Source: Pseudobdellovibrionaceae bacterium
Lineage (GTDB): Bacteria > Bdellovibrionota > Bdellovibrionia > Bdellovibrionales > JAMPXM01
NCBI GenBank assembly: GCA_947462815.1
Contig: CANHQR010000029.1
Coordinates: 1 to 41,941 of the forward strand
Reading direction: 5' to 3'
DNA: 41,941 bases
Shown in pieces: positions 1 to 7,229 of this stretch. The notes under the pieces are model-generated. The model was given only the letters and a program-made list of their open reading frames with translations. It did no database searches and was not told the DNA's origin. Position 1 is the stretch's first letter; each line of letters begins with the position of its first letter. The position numbers were made by a program, and so were the translations under genes.

Positions 1-138
1 CCCAGATGCTCGCGAGCCAGGATCCCCATAGACCCGGTTTACGAACTTGATAAAAGCGATCGACCATCGAATTTTGATCGATTGTGGCTTGATCGAAGTG
101 AGGCTGTGATTCGACCTTTGGAACGATCATGTTAAAAC
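1..138 (+). CDS. possible 3' end of a CDS entering the window
   Basis: Frame 1 is open from the first base to a TAA at 136-138 and gives about 45 residues ending in Arg-Ser-Cys. The other two forward frames close within about 50 bases. The stretch has no recognisable motif. It would end 54 bases before the carrier-protein gene on the same strand, so it may be the upstream member of that operon. Dlt-like modules usually include an MBOAT acyltransferase, but nothing here shows that. An open frame of this length can occur by chance, so the call is weak. Confidence 0.25.
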
Positions 139-192
139 TGTAGAGGTTGAGCTCGAGAAGAGCAATGCCTCCACCGAGAAACGCTCAGGGAG

Positions 193-495
193 ATGAGCTT
201 GTCTGAGACGAGAGATTTAGATTGGCGAGATTTAGATTGGGTTGAGGATCGAGTAATCGGCCTACTTCGCGAGATGCGCCCCGGGCCATTAACAGAGCGC
301 TTGCAGCCTCTCGATTCCCTTTTTGAGTCGGGTGCATTGGATTCTCTCGGCATCATTCAATTAATCCAGATGATGGAGCGCAGATTTTCGATTCAAATCG
401 ACTACGCTAAGGTACGATTTGAAAATTTTCAGACCGCTCGGAGTATCAGTCAGTTTCTCATCGAAGAGTGCGGGCTGAAATGCGATCGGCCGTAA
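193..495 (+). CDS. acyl/peptidyl carrier protein (DltC-like)
   Basis: This 100-residue protein has the size and fold pattern of a phosphopantetheine-binding carrier protein. The segment around residues 45-56 (FESGALDSLGII) carries the Asp-Ser-Leu attachment motif, with Ser51 as the expected 4'-phosphopantetheine site. Helices before and after it match the four-helix carrier fold. Carrier proteins hold an activated acyl or aminoacyl group as a thioester. The adenylating enzyme at 1570-3258 is the obvious candidate loader, as DltA loads DltC. The ATG at 193 follows a purine-rich CAGGGAG. The N-terminus contains a perfect 14-base direct repeat with 15-base period (212-225 and 227-240), so RDLDW occurs twice in a row. 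Family assignment is solid; the cargo is unknown. Confidence 0.85.
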   Translation: MSLSETRDLDWRDLDWVEDRVIGLLREMRPGPLTERLQPLDSLFESGALDSLGIIQLIQMMERRFSIQIDYAKVRFENFQTARSISQFLIEECGLKCDRP

Positions 496-520
496 GCGGA
501 GATTTTCTTGATCCGATTGA

Positions 521-1573
521 TTGTCATTGGCTACGTACGCGCTTGGTCATTCGATGAAATTGCGAGGCTTTGACTTAAACAAATTCAGTTTGGGGCCCTC
601 GCTCTCGGCGGCCACACTTCAGGCTCTGGAGACTGTGGCGAATTGGAGACTCCAAACCGCCCAAGAGCCTTATTTGGTCACCTTTGAGCCTCGGCTCTTT
701 CAGCATTGGCAAAGCGAAGCCGCCGAGCTTTGGGTCCTCAGTGATTCGCAGACTCGCGCCACCTTGAAGTTTCACGTGAGTCGACGGGAGGCGGGATTTC
801 TCCTGCGCATTGAAGATTTATTTGTAGACTCAACCTTACGAGGGTCGCTTCTGATCGTGGAGTTCCTCGAGCATTTCATCTCTGAGATGGTGAACAGATG
901 GCCGGGTCTCACGTTGGTCGGAATCGGTGACAGGCATCTCGAGATCTTACCGATTCTCCTTGAGCGTCGCCGCCGCCGTCCTCAAAGTCCGACTTCACGT
1001 CTTCCGCGTTTTCAGGTGCATCAGGCCTGGTCTCGGCTCTACGTGATCCAGTCCAAGGAGAGTCAATGGCTCAGAGGCCTGAGGCCTTCGTCGAATTGGC
1101 GTCCTTCAGATCAGCTGGCCGAATCATTTTCGACAGCTTCTGCGTCTGATGAAGTTTCGGCGACGTCTTTGCCACCTCATGCCCTCTCACTGGCCGGTCT
1201 TCGCGAGTGGCGATGGCCCGAGGTTTGGCGCACCAAGCTCGCAAAACTATCGATGCCCTTATCGGCAAGTGGGCCGCCATTTCCGATCGTGGCGCTCGAG
1301 TTCAAGAATCGACAGCTGACGGCACTCGAGTTAGAAAAAGCCATCGATCAATTGGACCCACAGATCTCGCCAAGGACACAGGCTCGGGCCGTCATTTGGA
1401 TTCGTGACCCCCATATTCCAGATTCAGAAGTTCAGCGGCTGGATCTCGTTCTCGAAAGTCGTGAATTGAATCTGCAGTTGAACGAACGACGTGTGTTGGT
1501 GATGACGGCGTCCGCCCAGGTTTCGGCTGAGGAAATTTACCATCGCCTCAATTTACAGGCCTCGGAGATCTAG
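521..1573 (+). CDS. orphan protein of carrier/adenylation module, faint GNAT-like segment
   Basis: This gene follows the carrier protein by 25 bases, and its last codons overlap the convergent ligase gene by four bases. I do not recognise the family with confidence. Residues around 85-125 read as a beta strand, then DLFVDSTLRGS and a helix. This resembles motif A of GCN5-type N-acyltransferases, where an Arg-Gly pair contacts the acyl-CoA or acyl-carrier group. Basic clusters near residues 149-154 and the C-terminal half show no known motif, signal peptide or membrane segment. A transferase that takes the activated group from the carrier would fit the context, but this is inference. TTG 521 immediately follows a stop codon; ATG 554 is an alternative start. 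Neither has a convincing ribosome-binding site. Confidence 0.6.
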   Translation: MSLATYALGHSMKLRGFDLNKFSLGPSLSAATLQALETVANWRLQTAQEPYLVTFEPRLFQHWQSEAAELWVLSDSQTRATLKFHVSRREAGFLLRIEDLFVDSTLRGSLLIVEFLEHFISEMVNRWPGLTLVGIGDRHLEILPILLERRRRRPQSPTSRLPRFQVHQAWSRLYVIQSKESQWLRGLRPSSNWRPSDQLAESFSTASASDEVSATSLPPHALSLAGLREWRWPEVWRTKLAKLSMPLSASGPPFPIVALEFKNRQLTALELEKAIDQLDPQISPRTQARAVIWIRDPHIPDSEVQRLDLVLESRELNLQLNERRVLVMTASAQVSAEEIYHRLNLQASEI

Positions 1574-3258
1574 TCGCTCACGCCAAGCACGGACTTGAGC
1601 CAAGCTCGATTGGCGAGAAGATCTGTCTTTCCCGAGGGTGTCAAGGGCCAGTCTTCGCGCTGGTACCAAAGCTGAGGCACGGCGTATTGGGGAAGCTCAC
1701 CGCTGAGAGCGGACTTCCATTGGCCGAGATCCATTTGCTGGAGCTTGTCGGATGAAGGTTGGGCCTGGGCGTGAGGAGATTCACGATTGAGAGAAAAGAT
1801 CGCCACAAGTTGCGAGTCGATCAGTTCAACTTGCAAGCCATGAATCTTCAGACCGAGAAGTCGAGCGCATCGGCGAGCGTGTGTCTCGACTTCACCTAAC
1901 TCGAGACGGTATCCTCTGAATTTCACCTGGCGATCGAGGCGGCCATCAAAGTTGAGATAGCGACCCAGCCTAGGGTCTTCCGCTTCACTCCAATGAGCTC
2001 GATCACCCGTCGCCAGCCAGGAGTGTGACTCGCGATCTGGCTCGCGATTTGACTCCCGACTCGACTCCCGATCTGAATCAAGAGCTGTTTCCAGAGCTGT
2101 TCTTTGCAAGGCTTTCCCGAGTGAAGCCGGATCGGCCACCTGCGGACCAGTAATGTGAATCTCTCCGTCCCGAAGAGCGATGAAGTTTTCGCCGAAGGCT
2201 CGACCGATCGGCACCGTCAACTGATCCAAAGGGAAGCTTTCGCTGCAGTTAAAATGTGTGACCGCCACAGTGGCCTCAGATGGTCCATACAAGTTCCAAA
2301 TTTCGGCCCGCGGAAAGGCTTCCCTTGCTGCCACAAGTAGATCTCGAGAAAGGGCTTCGCCACAAAACATCAATCGTCGGAGCCGATCGAACTGAAAGCT
2401 CGGGCGGCCTTCAGCCAACAGGAATGCGGCGGCCCATGTGGGCGTCATGAAAAGTTCATCAAGCTGAGCGTCCCGGAGGTAGCCTAAGGGGTGGAGCAAG
2501 GCGTGACGGGTTGGAACAACCAAAGTTCCGCCTCTTGACCAAGTCGAGAAGAGATCGTGCCAAGCCAAATCAAAACTCAAGTCAAAGATCTGCGAGACTC
2601 GCTGCCCGGGAGTGAGGCGATGCCAAGTGCAGAGCCCTCGCCAATAGCTTTGAAAGTTGTGTGTGCTGATCCGAATGCACTTCGGCCGACCGGTGCTTCC
2701 TGAGGTCATGACTCGATAAAACGGGCGTAAGGGTTGGGACATAATCAGATGTGGGCGATTGACAGCATCGGCTTCCAAAATTGGATAGACCCGATCGCAA
2801 ATGGAATCGCCAGCCTGTTCGAGAGTTGCGTCAAAGCTCTGCACGCGAAGCCGAGTGGACCAGACACCCAGTTGACCAAAGATTCGTTCAAGGCGAGGCG
2901 CGAGATCCTGATCCACCCATATGATATCGGGTTGAAAATCATCGAGCGCAACCAGCACTCGGGCATCTGGCCAATTCGTCGAAATCGGCAGAATCTCGAC
3001 ACCCGACCATGCGCAGGTTAAAACAGCCAAATAGCGTGTGGGCGAGCGGTCCGATAAAATCGCAGCCTTTCGTACACCTTGATCTTGAAGTTGACGAGAG
3101 GCTGACCAAGTTGATCCGACGAGTTCCGAGTAGGTCAGTCGCTGATGTGCCTGCAAAGATCCCTGGAACTCAAGAGCGAGAACGTCGGGCAGGAGCTCGG
3201 CCTGTCGAGCAAGAGCTGCCATAAATTCATTCACACCGATGGGCGTCGGATTCGACAT
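1570..3258 (-). CDS. amino acid adenylation enzyme (AMP-binding, NRPS A-domain/DltA-like)
   Basis: This 562-residue member of the ANL adenylating superfamily carries all the core motifs. They are TSGSTGRPK (A3, phosphate loop), NLYGPSEATV (A5), TGD (A7), FDGRLDRQVKFRGYRLELGEVE-type A8 hinge and PLTPSGKTD (A10) with the catalytic lysine. It should activate an amino or related carboxylic acid with ATP and load it onto the carrier protein at 193-495. It is a stand-alone A domain without fused carrier or condensation domains, which resembles DltA. The ATG at 3258 was chosen because homology begins there and GAAGG lies just upstream; the frame stays open to 3450. A low-complexity insertion built on the four-residue theme xRE(S/P) lies between A5 and A7. 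The gene is convergent with 521-1573. Substrate cannot be read by eye. Confidence 0.85.
   Translation of the reverse strand: MSNPTPIGVNEFMAALARQAELLPDVLALEFQGSLQAHQRLTYSELVGSTWSASRQLQDQGVRKAAILSDRSPTRYLAVLTCAWSGVEILPISTNWPDARVLVALDDFQPDIIWVDQDLAPRLERIFGQLGVWSTRLRVQSFDATLEQAGDSICDRVYPILEADAVNRPHLIMSQPLRPFYRVMTSGSTGRPKCIRISTHNFQSYWRGLCTWHRLTPGQRVSQIFDLSFDLAWHDLFSTWSRGGTLVVPTRHALLHPLGYLRDAQLDELFMTPTWAAAFLLAEGRPSFQFDRLRRLMFCGEALSRDLLVAAREAFPRAEIWNLYGPSEATVAVTHFNCSESFPLDQLTVPIGRAFGENFIALRDGEIHITGPQVADPASLGKALQRTALETALDSDRESSRESNREPDRESHSWLATGDRAHWSEAEDPRLGRYLNFDGRLDRQVKFRGYRLELGEVETHARRCARLLGLKIHGLQVELIDSQLVAIFSLNRESPHAQAQPSSDKLQQMDLGQWKSALSGELPQYAVPQLWYQREDWPLTPSGKTDLLANRAWLKSVLGVSD
2027..2079 (-). 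repeat. 12-bp tandem repeat inside the adenylation gene
   Basis: Four imperfect 12-base units encode DRES-SRES-NREP-DRES just before the A7 TGD motif. The repeat keeps the reading frame and adds a charged loop to the enzyme. Slippage-type expansion would change length in four-residue steps without breaking the gene. Confidence 0.75.
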
Positions 3259-3361
3259 GCCTTCGATGATAGGTCGAAGCTTCGTGTTTTTGGCAAACAA
3301 ATCGCACGGATCTGTGGGAATTCGAGATGTGAAACCAGATTGACGAAGGAGTGCTCCCAGG

Positions 3362-3922
3362 TCAGTGGTAACGTGGAGCAGTCTTTGCCGATCCTTTAGC
3401 CTCTGGCATGAAGGCTTCGGTCGCCAGGGCTTCGAACGGGCGAGGCGCACGCGTGGAACTTACAGGGCGAGTGACGGCCGCATCAGTTTGGCTGAGCGCC
3501 AGAAAGCGCCAGCTGCTCCAAAGACTGATGATAAGCATTGTCGTCACCGTTTCCGTCCGCAAGAGTCGAGACAAAAGGGCCGTGCGAGTCGACCATTTTT
3601 CAGTCAGAGAACTCGGGGTATTTCCGACGCCGCCACGCAACCAAGTTCGAGCCTTGGATTGAAACCAATTCGATGAACGAGACCATCGGCCGATCGCGGC
3701 CCGGGATCTCGCTTCATCGCCCGATCTCGGTTCATCGATCGAATGCTTGGTCGGCCTCAAACATGCGCAAATCTGCAGACTGAGCCAAACCGTGACAGCA
3801 ACGCCTGTGCCTTGGTGAGTCGATTGCGAGATCAATTCTGGTTTAACTGGGGCCATGGGCGAGTCGAATTGTCCCGTGGGATCAGAGAGCTGGAGGTCGA
3901 AGTGTCTCGAGGTTATCCTCAC
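3362..3922 (-). CDS. doubtful ORF in the 3259-4152 spacer
   Basis: Between the ligase start (3258) and the response regulator (4153) lie about 890 bases without an obvious gene. The longest frame is this minus-strand ORF, up to 186 residues from a GTG at 3922 with no ribosome-binding site. Its C-terminal part has one plausible membrane segment (about residues 128-142, MLIISLWSSWRFLAL) after a basic stretch, then a Pro/Ala/Arg tail. Codon usage there looks fairly native. If real, it could be a small membrane partner upstream of the ligase, but I see no family signature. The spacer also holds a short imperfect duplication (GATCTCGCTTCATCG against GATCTCGGTTCATCG, about 3706-3737). Treat the ORF as unproven. 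Confidence 0.2.
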   Translation of the reverse strand: MRITSRHFDLQLSDPTGQFDSPMAPVKPELISQSTHQGTGVAVTVWLSLQICACLRPTKHSIDEPRSGDEARSRAAIGRWSRSSNWFQSKARTWLRGGVGNTPSSLTEKWSTRTALLSRLLRTETVTTMLIISLWSSWRFLALSQTDAAVTRPVSSTRAPRPFEALATEAFMPEAKGSAKTAPRYH

Positions 3923-4152
3923 GACGATCTGGAATTCGCTCAGATCAAATTTGCTCTATCTCAGTTTGTATCGTGAAAAGACTCACTTGGCATGTGCCTC
4001 GCATTCCAAATATGTTCCCGTCGAACAAGTTTCTGAGGATCAGCGAACGAGGCAGCGGTTGGGCTGAGTGGGCGACGATGAATGGCGAGCCCAAAGCACC
4101 GACGGGAACACCGCGAGAAGACCGCGAGAAGACGAGAAGGAAGACCAACAGC

Positions 4153-5796
4153 ATGACGTCGACAACTTTTAATCCACTTCATCGATCCACAGGGACTGCG
4201 ACTCCCTCGGCGCTGCAGAATAGCGGATCATCGACTTCTCCGCTCCGCGCCAGCGAGGGTTCAGCTTCGGGCACAAGTTCCGCTGCGGCATCTGAAGCTG
4301 AGTTTCAGCTGCCTGGCCTCAAGGCTGCCACGGAAAGAAAGAAGGCTCTGGTCGTCGACGACGACAAAGAAATGCGCAGTTTAGTCGCCGATTTCTTGTG
4401 GTCCCGTGGCTTTGAGGTCCAAGAGGCCCCAACGGCCGTCGATGCTCTGACGCGGATTCAACGCGGCGACTTCCAAGGTGAAGAAGTCCAAGATCCGTGC
4501 TGGAAGCTCGACCTGATCGTTTCGGATTTGAATATGCCGGATATGACAGGAATTGAATTTGTCACGCGACTGAAGGCGATGGCGACCGAAGTTCCCGTCG
4601 TTCTGATCACCGCATTTGGTTCGATTGAGACGGCCATCGAGGCGATTCGCAAGGGCGCCTACGACTACCAAACTAAGCCCTTCAAATTGAGCGAGTTCAA
4701 TGTCACCGTCGAGCGGGCGACTTCCTATCGACAGCTCCGCCGTGAGAACCAGCGCCTGCGTATTGCAGCCCGCGCACAGACGAGCTTTGCGAACATTATT
4801 GGTAAAAGCCCTGGCATGCGCGAGGTCTTCGACCTCATTCAACGTGTGGCGGACGCCTCCGCTTCCGTGCTGATCTCGGGTGAGAGCGGTACCGGAAAAG
4901 AGCGCGTTGCACGTGCGATTCATGATCAAGGTAATCGCCGCGGCAAAAAATTTGTCGCCATCAACTGTACGGCAATACCCGATACCTTGCTGGAGAGTGA
5001 ACTCTTTGGCCACGCCAAAGGAGCGTTTACGGGAGCCATTGTTCGCAAGCGTGGTCTCTTTGAGGAAGCCGATGGCGGCACCATCTTCCTCGATGAAATT
5101 GGCGATATGGATTTGGCTTTGCAGGCCAAGCTCTTGCGCGTTCTCCAAGAGAAGCGCATTCGTGCCGTCGGCGATAACGTCGATAAGGAAATCGATGTTC
5201 GAATCATCGCGGCCAGCCATAAGGATCTCAAAAAAGCGATCAAGAACGGTTCTTTCCGCGAAGACTTATATTACCGCTTGGCCGTTATCCCGGTTGTCAT
5301 TCCTCCTCTGCGCCACCGGCGTGAAGACATCCCCTTACTCGTGGAGCATTTCCTGGAGAAGTACTCTCGTCTCAACTCTTCTCAAGCTCGGCAAATTTCC
5401 TCGGAGGCTATGGCCGCATTGGTGGGTATGCCGTGGGAAGGAAACGTGCGCGAGCTCGAGAATCTCATCGAGCGGACGGTGGTATTGGCTCGAGGGCCAG
5501 TGATTACAGAAAAGGATTTGCCCAGCGTGGCTCGCAATGATGGAGAGTCCTTCTTGGAAGGCGAACTACACGGGGCGACCTTACCCACCCTCGAGGATCT
5601 TGAGCGGCGCTATATGAAGTTCGTTTTGGACAAGACGGGTGGGAAGAAAGAGAAGGCCGCGCAGATTCTGGGCATCAATCGGCGTACGCTCTATCGCAAA
5701 GAGCGTGAGTTTGGATTCGTTTCGGTACATGACGACGAGCCCGAGCCGCCGGAGCCCGAAACTCAAGGCGCCAACGGCGACCCTTCTTCGCACTAA
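4153..5796 (+). CDS. sigma-54-dependent response regulator (NtrC family)
   Basis: This 547-residue protein has three domains. The receiver is about 65-190, with acidic pocket DDD (69-71), phospho-acceptor Asp125 in SDLNMP, Thr153 and Lys175. The AAA+ domain is about 212-450, with Walker A GESGTGKE (243-250), sigma-54-contacting GAFTGA (290-295) and Walker B IFLDEIGD. A Fis-type helix-turn-helix lies near the C-terminus (KEKAAQILGINRRTLYRKE). It should activate sigma-54 promoters when phosphorylated. A Ser/Thr/Ala-rich N-terminal tail of about 60 residues precedes the receiver, and the receiver has a short insertion before beta-3. ATG 4153 has AAGGAAG at a spacing of about 9; the frame is open back to GTG 3973. 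The kinase at 5859-7112, convergent with it, is the likely partner. Confidence 0.9.
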   Translation: MTSTTFNPLHRSTGTATPSALQNSGSSTSPLRASEGSASGTSSAAASEAEFQLPGLKAATERKKALVVDDDKEMRSLVADFLWSRGFEVQEAPTAVDALTRIQRGDFQGEEVQDPCWKLDLIVSDLNMPDMTGIEFVTRLKAMATEVPVVLITAFGSIETAIEAIRKGAYDYQTKPFKLSEFNVTVERATSYRQLRRENQRLRIAARAQTSFANIIGKSPGMREVFDLIQRVADASASVLISGESGTGKERVARAIHDQGNRRGKKFVAINCTAIPDTLLESELFGHAKGAFTGAIVRKRGLFEEADGGTIFLDEIGDMDLALQAKLLRVLQEKRIRAVGDNVDKEIDVRIIAASHKDLKKAIKNGSFREDLYYRLAVIPVVIPPLRHRREDIPLLVEHFLEKYSRLNSSQARQISSEAMAALVGMPWEGNVRELENLIERTVVLARGPVITEKDLPSVARNDGESFLEGELHGATLPTLEDLERRYMKFVLDKTGGKKEKAAQILGINRRTLYRKEREFGFVSVHDDEPEPPEPETQGANGDPSSH

Positions 5797-5797
5797 G

Positions 5798-5863
5798 CGT
5801 AAGGCCGATCGCAATGTGTCGACCTGATCCAAAGACCTGATCTGATAGGTCGAGAGCCTTACG
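5798..5863. terminator. nested inverted repeat between convergent genes
   Basis: CGTAAGGC (5798-5805) pairs with GCCTTACG (5856-5863), and inside it TCGACCT (5819-5825) pairs with AGGTCGA (5847-5853). The long hairpin spans the whole gap between the regulator and kinase stop codons and includes the kinase stop. It has no T tract, so it is at best a bidirectional or factor-assisted terminator. Confidence 0.4.
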
Positions 5864-7112
5864 ACTCGATCTGTCGATCAGGGCGCGCCAGACCGCTGCC
5901 GACCTGAAGTTCAAGATGGAAACTCGAGCCTAAACCGACGCCTTCACTTTCAGCGCGCAAGCCAGCCTTCATCTCCTCGCTGAGTCGGCTGACGATCGCG
6001 AGGCCAAGGCCTGTACCTTGTCCCGGCGACTTCGTGGTGAAAAACGGTTCAAAGAGGCGACGCTTCACTTCGGGCGTCATGCCGCAGCCCGTGTCCACGA
6101 CAGAAATCTGCAAGCGCGGTGAACCTTGGTCGCGGACTTCGCGCACGCGAATGTGAATTCGATGCGACCGAGTCGGTGGAGTGATGGCGCTATATTCGGC
6201 GCTGAGATTTCCAGTTCTTGAACCCGCGGCCCGGCGTCGTTCGTCATCAATAGCGTGGGTGGAGTTGATGATGAGATTCAATAGAATCTGCTGAAGATGC
6301 GAGGGGTCAGCTAAGGCAATGCGAGGGCCTTCTTCAAATGAAGTCGTCAACTCGATGCCCTTTCGGCGGCAAGCCTCATTCATCAAACCCACAACTTCAT
6401 TGATGACTTGATCGAGACGAACCTCTCGGAGCGCAATCTCTTGCGGCACGCGTGCAATCCTCAGCAGCGAGTCGATGAGACTCGAAATGCGGTCGATCTG
6501 CCGGACGATGGTGCTCAGTGCACTGCCGGTGAGTTGCACCACATCCTGGATGCGATTGAGATCTCGAGGGATGGAGTCCTGACTTTGCAGGGCTTCCATT
6601 AAAATTTCGGCGCGACCTCGGATCACTCCGAGCGGATTGCCGATTTCATGAGCGAGTGAAGTGGCTAACATACCGATCGAGGCCAAGCGGTCTTGGCGCA
6701 AGATCTGTCGCTCCATGGATCGGCGCTCGGTCAAATCCACAGCGATGCCCATGTAGCCAACTGTTTGCTCGCTGACTTTATATGGCGTGATGGTCAGCAG
6801 AACCGGGACGAGGCGCCCGTCCTTCGCTCGGTTGACCAGTTCGCCCTTCCAAAAGCCAACGCTGGGGTCGGTGATTTGTCTCCACATTTCTCGGTAGAAA
6901 GTTTCAGACTGTGTCTCGCTTCGCAGCAGACGTGGAGTTTCGCCAAGCGCTTCCTCTTTGTTATAACCGTAAGTCTTGCACCAAGCTGGATTGACATACG
7001 TGAGGCGCCCGCTGCGATCCGAAATCATAATCGGCTCGGAGCAATCTTCCACGCAGCGAAGAAAAACACTTTGCTCGCCGAGATCGGGACCTCGCAAGGT
7101 GTTCATCTTCAT
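5859..7112 (-). CDS. soluble PAS-domain sensor histidine kinase (NtrB-like)
   Basis: This 417-residue kinase has no membrane segment. A PAS domain (about 15-130) with its C-terminal cap is followed by a HisKA dimerisation helix with His155 in SLAHEIGNP. The HATPase domain has an N box (LNLIINSTHAI), G1 VVDTGCGMT, F box FEPFFTTK and G2 GTGLGLAI. It should sense a cytoplasmic signal and phosphorylate a partner, most likely the NtrC-type regulator at 4153-5796. The two genes are tail to tail, an uncommon arrangement for a cognate pair. The ATG at 7112 has GAGGAA 6 bases upstream, and this ribosome-binding site lies inside the tandem repeat at 7101-7206. ATG 7106 is a second possible start. Confidence 0.9.
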   Translation of the reverse strand: MKMNTLRGPDLGEQSVFLRCVEDCSEPIMISDRSGRLTYVNPAWCKTYGYNKEEALGETPRLLRSETQSETFYREMWRQITDPSVGFWKGELVNRAKDGRLVPVLLTITPYKVSEQTVGYMGIAVDLTERRSMERQILRQDRLASIGMLATSLAHEIGNPLGVIRGRAEILMEALQSQDSIPRDLNRIQDVVQLTGSALSTIVRQIDRISSLIDSLLRIARVPQEIALREVRLDQVINEVVGLMNEACRRKGIELTTSFEEGPRIALADPSHLQQILLNLIINSTHAIDDERRRAAGSRTGNLSAEYSAITPPTRSHRIHIRVREVRDQGSPRLQISVVDTGCGMTPEVKRRLFEPFFTTKSPGQGTGLGLAIVSRLSEEMKAGLRAESEGVGLGSSFHLELQVGSGLARPDRQIES

Positions 7113-7206
7113 ATGGAGTTCCTCGTCATATGGAGTTCCTCTTCATAGGCGTCATAGGCTGTTCCTCTTCATATGGAGTTCCTCGTCATAGGCCTCATAG
7201 GCTGTT
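7101..7206. repeat. imperfect tandem repeat over the kinase start site
   Basis: The 19-base word TATGGAGTTCCTCGTCATA occurs at 7112-7130, with one change at 7129-7147, and again at 7172-7190. A larger 30-base unit at 7101-7130 recurs at 7161-7190 with one mismatch. The second copy of the approximately 60-base unit lacks one 17-base subunit. Read on the minus strand, each word contains GAGGAACTCC, so the array presents three Shine-Dalgarno-like sites ahead of the histidine kinase. Confidence 0.85.
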
Positions 7207-7229
7207 CTCTTCGCGAGTTTGGGGCTGGA

